Shown: positions 36,740 through 46,981, numbered from the stretch's first letter. The stretch: DNA of 64,000 nt from an uncultured Actinomycetes bacterium (GCA_937876245.1 CALEGP010000010.1:37937-101936), one strand, 5' to 3'. Translations and numbers: made by a program. Notes: generated by a model from the letters alone, not told the origin.

Positions 36740-37675
36740 GTGTCAGACCGAAAAACCGAACGCCTTATTAATCTCACATTGGCCTTGCTTGCCACTAAGC
36801 GCTACCTGAAGAAGTCGGAAATCTTGGCAAATGTCGCTGGATACGAGGGAAGTCCCGAATCCCAAGACCGTATGTTTGAGCGCGACAAGGACGATCTAAG
36901 ATCTCTGGGGATTGATATCGAGGTCGGGGATTTGGACATTTTCTTTGAAGATGAACCAGGCTATCGGATTGCGCAAAATTCTTACGAACTCAACATTACC
37001 GAGCTCACCCCCAGGGATTTAGCTCTTCTATCAGTCGCTGCTAATTATTGGAACGGCTCTATCCTCGCCGCTGATGCCCAATCAGGAATCAGAAAATTGA
37101 ATTCACTAGGAATTCCTACTGCCTTTGATTTCGATCTAAGAATCAAATACAAATTTGAGAACCCAGCACAGCATCTAGATATTCTAAGTGAAGCAATTAC
37201 GACAAGAAGGAGTGTAACCTTCTCATATGACTCATATAGTTTGAAATTTCGGCAGATAGATCCCTACCGTATTCTAATTTGGAATGGCTACTGGTATTTA
37301 ATCGGGTTCGATCACGATCGAAAAGATATCCGAATATTCAAACTCTCCAGGATGGTCTCTGACATTAAATTGTCCAAGAAGAAGAGCGTTTTTGAAATCC
37401 CAGAGGAGTTCGACGCAGAGAAATATTTGCCTACGATTGATTTACAAATTCAACACTTAGCGAAAATTAGAGTCAAAAAGGGTGTTGGACTAATCTTACG
37501 AGAACGCGGAAAAGTACTGCAGGAAGCGGAGGATTCCGACCTTGTTGAGATTGGCTACGAAAACGAGGCCACTTTTCTCCGCGAAATTCTTTGGAACGGC
37601 ACGAACGTGGAAATTATAGAGCCGATTAATTTGCGTGAGCTACTGGTCTCGACCTTAAATGAGTTTGTTTTATGA
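36740..37675 (+). CDS. pafB: PafB, WYL-domain transcriptional regulator
   Basis: With PafC it forms an activator of the LexA/RecA-independent DNA-damage response in mycobacteria. The 311-residue protein has an N-terminal winged helix (LTLALLATKRYLKKSEILANV) and a WYL domain around residues 155-235 (VTFSYDSYSL, PYRILIWNGYWYLIGFD) followed by a C-terminal extension. The start is GTG. It overlaps pafC by four bases. pafA, usually directly upstream, is missing at this locus. Confidence 0.92.
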   Translation: MSDRKTERLINLTLALLATKRYLKKSEILANVAGYEGSPESQDRMFERDKDDLRSLGIDIEVGDLDIFFEDEPGYRIAQNSYELNITELTPRDLALLSVAANYWNGSILAADAQSGIRKLNSLGIPTAFDFDLRIKYKFENPAQHLDILSEAITTRRSVTFSYDSYSLKFRQIDPYRILIWNGYWYLIGFDHDRKDIRIFKLSRMVSDIKLSKKKSVFEIPEEFDAEKYLPTIDLQIQHLAKIRVKKGVGLILRERGKVLQEAEDSDLVEIGYENEATFLREILWNGTNVEIIEPINLRELLVSTLNEFVL

Positions 37676-38598
37676 GTGAATCAGCCCTTGATCGCACGGC
37701 GAGAGCGCTTGACCTAATTCCTTACCTTCTAGAACACCAAGGGATTTCTATTACCGAATTGGCAACTGTTTTTGGCGTCACTGAAAAACAAATCAACGAG
37801 GATTTGATTCTAATCCACATGTGTGGGCTACCGGGATATACCCCGCTGGAATTGATTGAGATGTATTACGAAGATGGATTTGTAACGGTGTCCGATCCCC
37901 AAAGCCTCAAAAGACCGAGAAAGATGACCCGAAGCGAAGTAGCTGCGATGTTGGTTTCACTGGACATGATGAAGTCACTGCAGGATACGCAACTCGTTGC
38001 GGAAATCGAAGGCCTCCAAAACAAAATTCGGAACGGCCTCCAGATGGAAATTCCGTACGTCGTTATTTCAGATACTCTCACCAGTCCTTTTGTGAAAGTG
38101 ATTGAGGTAGCAATTATGAAATCGCAAGCCTTGGCTATTGAGTATTTAAGCGGCAGTAAAGATGAGAGGAGTTTACGAAATATCGCACCCCTTGAGTTAT
38201 ATGTGGCAAATTCACAGATATATCTCGTAGCTTGGTGTGAGAAATCCGGAGCAGATCGAACCTTTCGAGTAGACCGAATTCTTGCTTGTTCAGTTATAGA
38301 ACAGGGGAGTCTCATACCGAGACCTAAGAGAAACCAATCCATGGTGGGTGATAATCAAGTTGTTCTGGTGGTTGATCATGCTGCGAGAAGCTTTGTTGAA
38401 GAAAATCAAAATATTATTCAGAGCATTGAACAGAACGAACGGGGCTATAGCGCGGTTCTCTACCCAGTCGATGAGGAATGGTTGATCCGAACAATTATCG
38501 GTTATGGCAATAAGATTAGGGTGGAGTGGCCGCCAGCCATGGCAGAGAGCATCCAAGTGCGTGTTGAGGCGATTTCTCAAATATATCTCGATATTTAG
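37672..38598 (+). CDS. pafC: PafC, WYL-domain transcriptional regulator
   Basis: Partner of PafB. The 308-residue protein has an N-terminal HTH (GISITELATVFGVTEKQINED) and a WYL domain near residues 155-205 (LAIEYLSGS, PLELYVANSQIYLVAWC). Mycobacterial PafBC binds single-stranded DNA to sense damage; whether this pair does so is inference from the family. It lies directly downstream of pafB and upstream of tatA, as in M. tuberculosis. Confidence 0.91.
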   Translation: MSESALDRTARALDLIPYLLEHQGISITELATVFGVTEKQINEDLILIHMCGLPGYTPLELIEMYYEDGFVTVSDPQSLKRPRKMTRSEVAAMLVSLDMMKSLQDTQLVAEIEGLQNKIRNGLQMEIPYVVISDTLTSPFVKVIEVAIMKSQALAIEYLSGSKDERSLRNIAPLELYVANSQIYLVAWCEKSGADRTFRVDRILACSVIEQGSLIPRPKRNQSMVGDNQVVLVVDHAARSFVEENQNIIQSIEQNERGYSAVLYPVDEEWLIRTIIGYGNKIRVEWPPAMAESIQVRVEAISQIYLDI

Positions 38599-38696
38599 GG
38601 TCAATATGCCAAATATTGTGGGTGAATAAGTCCGATGGGAACTAGTATTTACCATAGGCCATAAGTTAGAGCACACCGTGCTCACTAGAGTGAGGA

Positions 38697-38891
38697 ATGG
38701 ATTTCATGCTACGCGGACTTCAAGGTTGGCATCTCATCATTATTGCAGTTGTCTTTGTCTTGCTCTTTGGAGCAAAAAAGTTGCCGGATTCAGCAAAATC
38801 TATCGCCCAGTCGCTTAAGATTTTTAAGAAAGAAATGAAGGATAGCGATGAGAATGAAAAGAAGGACGATTCACCTAAGACTGACTCGTAA
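38697..38891 (+). CDS. tatA: Sec-independent translocase subunit TatA
   Basis: This 64-residue protein has one N-terminal transmembrane helix ([21 protein letters not shown]) with the family FGxxKLP hinge, an amphipathic helix ([17 protein letters not shown]) and an acidic/lysine tail. It forms the pore-like part of the twin-arginine export system with TatC. ATG 38697 follows GAGGA and a TAGAGT at 38686-38691; a second in-frame ATG three codons later is possible. No tatB is in the window. Confidence 0.93.
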   Translation: MDFMLRGLQGWHLIIIAVVFVLLFGAKKLPDSAKSIAQSLKIFKKEMKDSDENEKKDDSPKTDS

Positions 38892-38916
38892 ATCTTAAAT
38901 TAGGCCTGGGACGAAG

Positions 38917-39681
38917 ATGCGTAAAAATCCGGAAAACCGGATGCCAATTCTTGGGCATTTCGATGAGTTGCGCAAACGATTTTTTAAGTCTGCACTGGCA
39001 ATAACAGTCGCAGCCTTCGTCGGTTGGTTCTATTACGAGAAGATGGTTCAGGGGCTTGCTGCTCCGGTCTGTGATTTGAAACTAGCGAGTGAGAAACTTG
39101 CCGATAGTTGCGGTATTTTGTATATAAACGGGGTGTTGGGACCAATTGATTTAAAGGTCAAAATATCGATCATTCTAGGAACATTGTTGGCTGCTCCGGT
39201 CTGGCTTTATCAATTATGGGCATTTATCGCACCAGGTTTACACAAAAAAGAGAAGCGAAACTCGATATTTTTTGTCCTCTTTGCCGTACCTTTTTTTGCC
39301 ATCGGAGTACTGGCTGGCTATCTCGTTCTGCCAATCGCAGTTGATGTTCTCTTAAGTTTTACCCCGACCTCCCTGTCCAACCTCGTCCGATTCGATGATT
39401 ACCTTGCCTTTGTTACACAATTAATTTTTGTCTTTGGTATCGCCTTTGAACTTCCGGTTTTTTTAGTCGCACTAAATTTGGCCCATGTTCTGAGCGGAAA
39501 ATCTATCCTGAGGCCATGGCGTTACGCTATTTTTGGCATCACGCTCTTTTCCGCAATCTTTACTCCCACTGGGGATCCAATAACCATGTTTTTCTTGGCC
39601 GGACCGCTTTGTATTCTCTATTTATGCGCTGGAGGAGTGGCACTTTTGGTCGATAGGTCTCGCCAGAAGTCCAAGTCATAG
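38917..39681 (+). CDS. tatC: Sec-independent translocase subunit TatC
   Basis: TatC recognises twin-arginine signal peptides at the cytoplasmic membrane. The 254-residue protein has six membrane segments and the family N-terminus MPILGHFDELRKRF. The later PVWLYQLWAFIAPGLHKKEK and IFTPTGDP segments are conserved. It follows tatA by 25 bases with a weak Shine-Dalgarno. Confidence 0.95.
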   Translation: MRKNPENRMPILGHFDELRKRFFKSALAITVAAFVGWFYYEKMVQGLAAPVCDLKLASEKLADSCGILYINGVLGPIDLKVKISIILGTLLAAPVWLYQLWAFIAPGLHKKEKRNSIFFVLFAVPFFAIGVLAGYLVLPIAVDVLLSFTPTSLSNLVRFDDYLAFVTQLIFVFGIAFELPVFLVALNLAHVLSGKSILRPWRYAIFGITLFSAIFTPTGDPITMFFLAGPLCILYLCAGGVALLVDRSRQKSKS

Positions 39682-39703
39682 AAATAGATTTGTATCTGGA
39701 AAA

Positions 39704-39976
39704 ATGAAGTACAACTTTGCAACTTTGGCGGGGAGAGGCGATGGGTTGTTGGATGTCATAATTCTGCATCCTGTTAGTAAATTCGAACTCTTGCGCCTCT
39801 TCCTCAAGGTATATTCGGGCAAACATCTTTATCATCCCGCTATAGAATTCCTGAAGGTTCGAGAAATATCTATATCAGATGAGACGATTGCATACGCCGA
39901 CGGCGAAAAAATAGGGAGGCTTCCAATCTCAGTAAAAGTTGCTGCCGGGGCCCTTAGAACCTGGAGCGGAAATTAG
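39704..39976 (+). pseudogene. Remnant of a diacylglycerol-kinase-like lipid kinase (C-terminal domain only)
   Basis: This 90-residue frame matches only the C-terminal beta-sandwich part of the YegS/DagK lipid kinase family: GRGDGLLDVIILHPVSKFEL, then SGKHLYHPAIEFLKVREISI and a final YADGEKIGRLPISVKV. The N-terminal nucleotide-binding domain with the GGDGT motif (about 200 residues) is absent, and tatC occupies the space. The frame is clean, so this is either a recent truncation or a retained short protein of unknown role. A complete kinase is found at this position in some other actinobacteria. Confidence 0.75.
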
Positions 39977-42364
39977 ATGGAGATAACGCTGACTCCTGCC
40001 GAAAAACTTGCCAAAGCTAAGGCTCAGAGAAGCCATAAAGAGACAGCATCTTTCATCTCGCGGTACCCATTTGATTTGGACGATTTTCAAATCGAGGGAT
40101 GTTACGCACTTGAAGATGGTAAGTCCGTATTGGTGGCGGCACCAACAGGGGCCGGGAAAACTGTCGTCGGCGAATTTGCTGCCCATTTAGCGATTTCTGT
40201 GGGAAAGAAATGTTTCTATACAACACCAATTAAGGCGCTTTCTAATCAGAAATTTCAAGATCTACGCGCCATGTTTGGTGATTCAAATGTAGGACTTCTG
40301 ACGGGCGATACCAATATAAATTCCGAGGCGCCAATAGTTATTATGACAACTGAAGTTCTGCGAAATATGATTTATTCATCTTCCAGCACACTATCTGACT
40401 TGCGCTACGTCGTAATGGATGAGGTCCATTATTTGGCAGATCGTTTCCGGGGAGCAGTTTGGGAAGAGATTTTAATCCACCTACCAGAGAGCGCGCAAAT
40501 TGCTGCTCTGTCGGCTACGGTCTCAAATGCCGAGGAGTTTGGTGACTGGCTGCAAACTGTTCGTGGTGAGATGGAAGTAATCGTCAGCGAGATACGCCCC
40601 ATACCTCTTTATCAGCACGTGCTTTTTGGAAGTAGGCTCTTGGATTTATTTACCTCTGGAACTAAAGTTAATCCTGAGATAATCAAGTTGGAGAAGGAAT
40701 CTCTGCGCAACGTTCGCTCGAAGTATGGTGAGAGTAAGAGTAAGAACAAATGGCGTGAGACTTCACAAATTTCTCCTACTGTTAAAGCTCTAGGTCGCGC
40801 CGAAGTTGTCGAGAAATTGGACCGTGAAGGCTTATTACCTGCGATAACATTTATCTTCTCCCGTGCTCAATGTGATAGCGCAGTCAAGCAATGCATTGCA
40901 GCGGGCTTGCGTCTAACCAGCGCCGAAGAACGTTCGCAAATTCGTGAAGTCATAACGGAAAAATGTCGAACCCTCCCAGAGGATGATCTCGTAGTTCTCG
41001 GTTATCACGAATGGGTAGATTCTTTGGAACGAGGAATTGCCGCCCATCATGCGGGTTTGTTGCCCGCATTTAAGGAGAGTGTTGAAGAGCTATTTCAGAG
41101 AGGTCTGATCAAAGCTGTTTTTGCGACTGAGACTTTGGCCTTGGGAATAAATATGCCTGCCAAGACAGTAGTTTTGGAAAAATTGACTAAATGGAATGGT
41201 CAATCTCATGTTTCGGTCACTCCAGGGGAGTACACCCAATTAACTGGACGAGCCGGAAGGCGAGGCATTGATATCGAGGGCAATGCGGTTATTTTATGGA
41301 ACAAAGATATTGACAGCGCATCAGCTGCAGGACTGGCTTCAACCCGCACATACCCACTTAAAAGTTCCTTCAAGCCGACCTACAACATGACGATTAATCT
41401 CATTAGCCAATTCGGCGCAGATCGCGCAAGAACTAGTCTGGAATCATCTTTTGCCCAATTCCAGGCCGATAAGGCTGTTGTTGGACTTGCCAGGCAGATC
41501 AAAAGAAATAACGAGGCAATAGGACTACTTGCTGGAGAAAATGTCTGCCATCTAGGAGATTTCGAAGAGTACTCAGAAATTAGATTTTTGATAAAGGATC
41601 TGGAGAAAGTTCTCTCAACAAAGAACCGTAAACAACGAGCGGCGGAAGAAGAGAAAATTGCCGATGCGAGAAAATCTCTGCGTAACCATACATGCCACGC
41701 ATGCAACGAGCGCGAGGATCACGCACGTATAAGCGAGCGGGTCGAAAGGTTGAGGCGCGAAAATCGCGGACTAAATACCCGAGTGGCTAATCGCACTCAC
41801 GTCATCGCTCGGCGTTTCGATTTGATAAAGATTATGCTGGAAAAATTTGGTTACCTAACAGGTGGTGCAATTACCGCAAATGGAAAACTCTTGGCGAATA
41901 TCTATGGTGAAACTGATTTACTTGTAGCTGAGATGATTCGAACGGGAGCATTTGACCAACTCACCGCGGCCGAACTTGTCTCGATAATATCAGCATTTGT
42001 TTATGAGACCCGCAGAGAGAGCGTCCCAAAGATTCCGAGGGGCGGCGTCGAAGATATTCTTGCTGATTTAGTAAAGACCTGGGCACAAATTAACGATGAA
42101 GAAAACAACCTAGGTTTAGAACCGATTCGCGCTCCGGATGCTGGTTTTTGCTGGCCATCTTATCGTTGGGCTAGCGGTCATTCACTTTCAGCGATATTGC
42201 GCGGAACTGAATTGACCGTTGGAGATTTCGTCAGATCTATGAAACAGATCATTGATCTTCTTCGACAAATAGGAATCGCATCTCCACATTTAGCGCCGGT
42301 AGTTTCCGATGCCCTTACGCGAATCGATCGCGGAGTAATTGCTTACGCGGGGAATATTTTATGA
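39977..42364 (+). CDS. helY: Ski2-like DEAD/DEAH-box helicase HelY
   Basis: This 795-residue RNA or DNA helicase resembles Rv2092c HelY and eukaryotic Ski2/Mtr4. It has the Q-like region DLDDFQIEGCYAL, Walker A APTGAGKT at about 55-62, DEVH box VMDEVHYLADRFRG, motif III SATVSN and motif VI QLTGRAGRRGID. A winged-helix/ratchet C-terminal region carries a CHACNERE cysteine pair near residue 572. It starts directly after the lipid-kinase remnant and overlaps the exonuclease gene by four bases. Placement beside tatC matches M. tuberculosis. Confidence 0.92.
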   Translation: MEITLTPAEKLAKAKAQRSHKETASFISRYPFDLDDFQIEGCYALEDGKSVLVAAPTGAGKTVVGEFAAHLAISVGKKCFYTTPIKALSNQKFQDLRAMFGDSNVGLLTGDTNINSEAPIVIMTTEVLRNMIYSSSSTLSDLRYVVMDEVHYLADRFRGAVWEEILIHLPESAQIAALSATVSNAEEFGDWLQTVRGEMEVIVSEIRPIPLYQHVLFGSRLLDLFTSGTKVNPEIIKLEKESLRNVRSKYGESKSKNKWRETSQISPTVKALGRAEVVEKLDREGLLPAITFIFSRAQCDSAVKQCIAAGLRLTSAEERSQIREVITEKCRTLPEDDLVVLGYHEWVDSLERGIAAHHAGLLPAFKESVEELFQRGLIKAVFATETLALGINMPAKTVVLEKLTKWNGQSHVSVTPGEYTQLTGRAGRRGIDIEGNAVILWNKDIDSASAAGLASTRTYPLKSSFKPTYNMTINLISQFGADRARTSLESSFAQFQADKAVVGLARQIKRNNEAIGLLAGENVCHLGDFEEYSEIRFLIKDLEKVLSTKNRKQRAAEEEKIADARKSLRNHTCHACNEREDHARISERVERLRRENRGLNTRVANRTHVIARRFDLIKIMLEKFGYLTGGAITANGKLLANIYGETDLLVAEMIRTGAFDQLTAAELVSIISAFVYETRRESVPKIPRGGVEDILADLVKTWAQINDEENNLGLEPIRAPDAGFCWPSYRWASGHSLSAILRGTELTVGDFVRSMKQIIDLLRQIGIASPHLAPVVSDALTRIDRGVIAYAGNIL

Positions 42365-43260
42365 CGCTGATGCTGCTAGATAGCGCTTCGCTCTGGTATC
42401 GAGCTTACTTCGGAATGCCAGACACCCTGCTCTCTCCTAGCGGTGAACCGGTAAATGCAATTAGGGGATACCTGGATATGACTGCGCGATTAATTGGTAT
42501 TTATAAGCCAAATAGGTTGGTTGCATGCATCGAAGGTGACTGGCGGCCCTCTTGGCGGGTTGAACTCTTCCCCGAATATAAGGCGAATCGAATTGATTTG
42601 GCAGGCGATGAAGAGGAACCTGACACACTTGCTCCACAAATCCCGATTCTTTTGGATTTATTGGAGGCATTCGGTATTCCGCTGGTCGGGGTGGATGATT
42701 TCGAAGCAGATGATGTGATGGCCTCATTCGCAGTTCGGGAAGTTGGCCCAACCAAGATTGTTACAGGCGATAGGGATCTTTTTCAATTAGTTGACGACAA
42801 ACGCGGTGTTTCAGTGGTCTATCTAGCTAAAGGTATAGCAAACCACGATCTTGTTGATCTTAAATGGATTTCCCAAAAATACGACATTCCGGGGGAGAGG
42901 TACGCTCTTTTCGCGATGATAAGGGGAGATGCATCAGATGGACTACCTGGAATCCGTGGGATAGGCGACAAGGGGGCAGCAATAATTGCAAAACAATTTA
43001 CAACACTTGAAGATGTTATGAAAGCTGCAGTAAAGGGCGATGAGAGATTGACTCCAAATGCCCGCAAGAAATTACTGGAATCGAGCGAGTACGCGAAGAT
43101 TGCACCTAAATTGGTTTACTGCGCATTAGATGTTGCCTTACCAAAAATTGATTTGAAGTTACCAAAGAGACCTAAGAGCTTAGATGAAATTTATCAGTAC
43201 CAGAAGGATTACGGACTTGGCACTAGCGTTGACAGGCTAATCTCGGCCTTAAATTGGTAA
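42361..43260 (+). CDS. 5'-3' exonuclease (Rv2090-like, flap-nuclease family)
   Basis: This 299-residue protein is related to the 5' nuclease domain of DNA polymerase I. Acidic metal ligands are seen in LLDSASLWYR, DDFEADDVM and TGDRDLFQLV, and the helix-hairpin-helix DNA-binding motif is GDASDGLPGIRGIGDKGA near residue 190. It probably works in Okazaki fragment or repair processing. It overlaps helY (ATGA), a pairing conserved near helY in mycobacteria. Confidence 0.9.
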   Translation: MTLMLLDSASLWYRAYFGMPDTLLSPSGEPVNAIRGYLDMTARLIGIYKPNRLVACIEGDWRPSWRVELFPEYKANRIDLAGDEEEPDTLAPQIPILLDLLEAFGIPLVGVDDFEADDVMASFAVREVGPTKIVTGDRDLFQLVDDKRGVSVVYLAKGIANHDLVDLKWISQKYDIPGERYALFAMIRGDASDGLPGIRGIGDKGAAIIAKQFTTLEDVMKAAVKGDERLTPNARKKLLESSEYAKIAPKLVYCALDVALPKIDLKLPKRPKSLDEIYQYQKDYGLGTSVDRLISALNW

Positions 43261-43276
43261 TAGGACTGCAACCTTT

Positions 43277-44008
43277 ATGGGAATACGAACTCTCGTTATC
43301 ATTCCAACATTCAATGAAAAAGAAAACATAGCTTCTTTTCTACTTGATCTCGACGAGATAAGGGGCGGGATTTTTCCGGATTATGAAATTGATATTCTAA
43401 ATGTCGACGATAGCTCCCCGGATGGAACAGCAGAGATCGCTTCGCAGTTGGGTTTGCCAAATTTCTACCAGATAAAAGATAGAGAAAAGGTGGGTTTAGG
43501 TCCCGCCTATCTATCAGGATTTAGCTGGGGTCTACTTCGAGATTATGATTTTTTCGTTGAAGTAGATGGCGACGGAAGTCACTTGGTTAAGCAGTTATCG
43601 TTTTTGCTGGAGGCGAGTAAAGATGCTGATCTTGTGATTGGAACCCGCTGGATGCCAGGGGGCGAAATTGAGAATTGGCCTAAATACCGAAGGGTGATTT
43701 CCAGGGTTGGAACAATTTATGCTGCCAAAGTTCTGAAATTACCCTTTAGGGACCTAACCAGTGGTTACCGAGTTCTGAGCAGAGATTTGCTTACTTCGTT
43801 GGACTTGAGATCCATTTCGACAAAAGGTTATGGGTTTCAAATAGAAATTGCGCTACTGGCTTTTGCTAATGGCTTTTCAATCAAAGAGGTTCCGATTACT
43901 TTTATCGAACGAGGCGCCGGCAAATCTAAGATGTCAATCGGCATAGTATTTGAGGCATTTTCCTTCGTAACCAGTCGTGCTTTCAAGCGCATATTCGACT
44001 TAAGATAA
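43277..44008 (+). CDS. Polyprenol monophosphomannose synthase-like glycosyltransferase (GT2)
   Basis: This 243-residue glycosyltransferase has the dolichol-phosphate-mannose-synthase pattern: IPTFNEKENI at residues 8-17, NVDDSSPDGTAE near 45, the metal-binding EVDGDGSH near 95 and DLTSGYRVLSR near 160. It should transfer mannose from GDP-mannose to polyprenyl phosphate at the membrane for lipoglycan or protein mannosylation. There are no strong membrane helices, as for short Ppm proteins. It is the last plus-strand gene before the dif-like site, whose first two bases overlap its stop codon. Confidence 0.88.
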   Translation: MGIRTLVIIPTFNEKENIASFLLDLDEIRGGIFPDYEIDILNVDDSSPDGTAEIASQLGLPNFYQIKDREKVGLGPAYLSGFSWGLLRDYDFFVEVDGDGSHLVKQLSFLLEASKDADLVIGTRWMPGGEIENWPKYRRVISRVGTIYAAKVLKLPFRDLTSGYRVLSRDLLTSLDLRSISTKGYGFQIEIALLAFANGFSIKEVPITFIERGAGKSKMSIGIVFEAFSFVTSRAFKRIFDLR

Positions 44009-44034
44009 CGCCGATAATCTACATTATGTCAGAT
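44007..44034. other. dif: Candidate dif site (XerC/XerD chromosome dimer resolution)
   Basis: A 28-bp site reads AACGCCGATAA (XerC-side arm, 44007-44017), TCTACA (spacer, 44018-44023) and TTATGTCAGAT (XerD-side arm, 44024-44034). It shares the CCGATAAT core and the ACATTATGTCA right part with my recollection of the actinobacterial dif consensus, and TTATGT with E. coli dif. It sits in a 35-base gap between convergent genes exactly where gene orientation flips from mostly plus to mostly minus, as expected at a replication terminus. A tyrosine recombinase of XerD type is encoded at 57804-58730. Confidence 0.8.
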
Positions 44035-44043
44035 TATTCTCTG

Positions 44044-46908
44044 CTAGTTGATGGCTATCTCCGCGATTGGAACGCAGGAACAGACCAGGTTCCTATCCCC
44101 AAAAACACCATCTATACGCCCTACAGTTGGCCAATATTTGCCAGTCGCACCCAGCCCGACCTTAACTCCAGATGGAAAAGCTCCAACTTCCCGAGTGTAC
44201 TTACGGCTCCATTCACTTTGCAATAAATCAGCGCTGGTATGTGGAGCCAATCTCAAAGGTGAATCACCAACCTCTATTGATCCCTCCTCGATATCGGCTA
44301 TCTCTCTACGTATTGAAATCATTGCGCCAATGAAGCGGTCTAACTCTGGTAAATCCTCCGATTCAGTGGGCTCAATCATTAGAGTACCGACAACAGGGAA
44401 ACTAACTGTTGGTGCATGAAATCCATGATCCATTAAACGCTTGGCTACATCATCGACCGTTACTCCAGTTTTTTTTGTCAAATCGCGTAAATCGATAATG
44501 CATTCATGCGCAACATAACCGTTCGCTCCACTATAAAGAAGAGGGAAATATGGGTCCAATTGCGCTGCCAGGTAATTTGCCGACAAAATTGCGATCTGAG
44601 AAGCTTTAGTTAAACCTGCTCCCCCCATCATCCGAATATAACTCCATGAAATCGGCAAAATACTCGCCGAGCCAAATGGCGCTGAACTGACAGGTCCTGG
44701 TCCGGTCATCGGCCCGCAAGTTTCATCCATCGGATGGTTAGGCAAAAAGGGCGCTAGGTGAGACTTCGAAATTACCGGGCCAACTCCTGGTCCCCCACCG
44801 CCATGCGGGATGCAAAATGTCTTATGTAAATTCAGATGCGAAATATCAGCGCCAAATTTTCCTGGCTGGGCAAGTCCAACCAGAGCATTTAGATTCGCGC
44901 CATCTACATAAACTTGGCCGCCCGCTTCGTGAACTAAACCACAGATCTCTGATATTGATTCTTCGAAAACTCCATGTGTTGATGGATAGGTCACCATCAG
45001 TACCGCCAAACCATCTTCGTGTTCTGTAATTTTTTCTTTCAGGTCAGAGAGACTCACATTGCCATTCTCATCGCACGCCACGACCACAACTCGCATTCCC
45101 GCCATCACAGCGCTTGCCGCATTTGTGCCATGAGCGCTGGAAGGTATAAGACAAATATCCCTATTTTCCTGGCCAAGGGAATCCAAATAATTGCGAATCG
45201 CAAGCAAACCAGCAAATTCCCCTTGCGACCCAGCATTTGGCTGAAGCGAAACTGCATCATAACCCGTTATCGCAATTAGCCATTTTGAAAGTTGATCAAT
45301 CATTTCCCGGATGCCCTCACTCTGTTCAAGAGGCGCGAAAGGATGAAGTTGCGAAAATTCGCTCCAAGTAACTGGAATCATTTCCGTAGTGGCATTGAGT
45401 TTCATCGTGCAAGAGCCAAGAGGGATCATCGATCTATCTAATGCTAAGTCTCGATCTGCAAGAGTTCTAAGATAGCGAAGCATTGCCGTTTCTGAATGAT
45501 ACGAGTTAAAGAGCGGATGTGTTAAGTATGGGCTCTCTCGAACCAAATTACGCGCGAGAGAGAAATCACGATTCGGGAAACAATTGACCTCAAAAAGCTC
45601 ACTTATCTTCGCCAAATCCTCAACAGTAATTGTCTCGTCAATCGTAATACCAACGCTTTTCTTATCTCTGACTCTAAGATTAAATCCAGCTTCCAAAAAT
45701 CTTTCTGCAATTGCCGAAGAATCAATATTGCCAATGACGAAGGTATCGAAAATATCAAATCTCGATACTTCCAACCCCTTCTCCCCTAGAGCGTCACGTA
45801 AAGAGCTCGCATAGCTATTGATTCGATCGGCGATCTCCTTGAGCCCAGATGGTCCATGCCACATCGCATAGAAACCGGACATAACAGCAAGGAGGACCTG
45901 AGCTGTGCAAATATTGGAGGTTGCTTTATCTCTGCGGATATGTTGTTCGCGAGTTTGCAACGCTAGGCGAAGCGCCGCAGTGCCATGTGAGTCAACGCTC
46001 TCTCCGACAAGCCTGCCTGGCAAAGAGCGTTCTAGGCCCTGGCGTACCGCCATGAAGCCAGCATGTGGTCCACCAAATCCCATAGGAACCCCGAAACGTT
46101 GAGCCGAGCCGATAGCCACATCTGCCTGCCATTCACCCGGAGTGCGATAAATAGTTAAGGCGAGCAAGTCGCAATCGACTATCGCCAACGCTCCAATTTC
46201 GTGCAATGCAACCACCGACTGCGATAGGTCACAAACTTCACCATCGCTGGAAATCTGTGCCAAAATTGCGCCAAATATTTCCCCCTCGATTTTTGCGATA
46301 TTTTCCACAGTAGCAGAGACTTCAACAACGTTGATCTTAAGAGGCTTCGCTCTGGTTCTTATTACCGCCTTTACATGCGTGTGTAATCTTGAATCAACTA
46401 GAAAGAGCGCATCATCACTGCCCTGCCAAACACGGCGTGCCAGAGTCATTGCTTCGGCGCCGGCTGTTGCCTCGTCCAACATAGAAGCGTTAGAGACTGC
46501 CAGCCCGGTTAAGTCTGTCACTACTGTTTGAAAGGCAAAAATTGCTTCCAGTCTTCCCTGACTAATCTCTGGTTGATATGGCGTATAGGAGGTATACCAA
46601 GAAGGATTCTCTAGAACATTTCGTAAAATCACCGGAGGTGTAATAGTTCCAAAATAACCAAGACCGATCAATGATTTAAGAACCAAATTCTTCCGCGCAA
46701 GATTTCGCAATTCTTCTATAACGGCAACCTCAGAAAGGGCCGGCGGTAAAATCTCGGCTAATTTTTTTGCTAGGACAATATTTTCTGGAACCACTTTGGA
46801 GATAAATTCTTCCAGGCTTTTCTCACCCAAGGTTTCGAGCATAATTCTATATTGAGCGCTATCTGGTCCAATATGTCGATCGGAAAAATCAGAACGAACC
46901 AAACTCAT
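44044..46908 (-). CDS. gcvP: Glycine dehydrogenase (decarboxylating), GcvP
   Basis: This 954-residue P-protein decarboxylates glycine and transfers the aminomethyl group to the lipoyl arm of GcvH. It is the long homodimeric form with both halves present. The N-terminus [18 protein letters not shown] is typical and the PLP lysine lies near residue 695 in [23 protein letters not shown] lies upstream of the ATG. I looked for a glycine riboswitch in the 73-base gap and saw none. gcvH is 2.5 kb upstream on the same strand; gcvT is not in the window. Confidence 0.96.
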   Translation of the reverse strand: MSLVRSDFSDRHIGPDSAQYRIMLETLGEKSLEEFISKVVPENIVLAKKLAEILPPALSEVAVIEELRNLARKNLVLKSLIGLGYFGTITPPVILRNVLENPSWYTSYTPYQPEISQGRLEAIFAFQTVVTDLTGLAVSNASMLDEATAGAEAMTLARRVWQGSDDALFLVDSRLHTHVKAVIRTRAKPLKINVVEVSATVENIAKIEGEIFGAILAQISSDGEVCDLSQSVVALHEIGALAIVDCDLLALTIYRTPGEWQADVAIGSAQRFGVPMGFGGPHAGFMAVRQGLERSLPGRLVGESVDSHGTAALRLALQTREQHIRRDKATSNICTAQVLLAVMSGFYAMWHGPSGLKEIADRINSYASSLRDALGEKGLEVSRFDIFDTFVIGNIDSSAIAERFLEAGFNLRVRDKKSVGITIDETITVEDLAKISELFEVNCFPNRDFSLARNLVRESPYLTHPLFNSYHSETAMLRYLRTLADRDLALDRSMIPLGSCTMKLNATTEMIPVTWSEFSQLHPFAPLEQSEGIREMIDQLSKWLIAITGYDAVSLQPNAGSQGEFAGLLAIRNYLDSLGQENRDICLIPSSAHGTNAASAVMAGMRVVVVACDENGNVSLSDLKEKITEHEDGLAVLMVTYPSTHGVFEESISEICGLVHEAGGQVYVDGANLNALVGLAQPGKFGADISHLNLHKTFCIPHGGGGPGVGPVISKSHLAPFLPNHPMDETCGPMTGPGPVSSAPFGSASILPISWSYIRMMGGAGLTKASQIAILSANYLAAQLDPYFPLLYSGANGYVAHECIIDLRDLTKKTGVTVDDVAKRLMDHGFHAPTVSFPVVGTLMIEPTESEDLPELDRFIGAMISIRREIADIEEGSIEVGDSPLRLAPHTSADLLQSEWSRKYTREVGAFPSGVKVGLGATGKYWPTVGRIDGVFGDRNLVCSCVPIAEIAIN

Positions 46909-46981
46909 TAAACCTCTCCCCTACAACGAATACGAGTATCTTCTATTAATCCTCAGAGGAAAGGAAATCCAATTCAATAAG

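Noticed and set aside
46909..46981. Glycine riboswitch upstream of gcvP
   Set aside because: The 73-base gap is too short and lacks the conserved paired elements; only a Shine-Dalgarno is seen.
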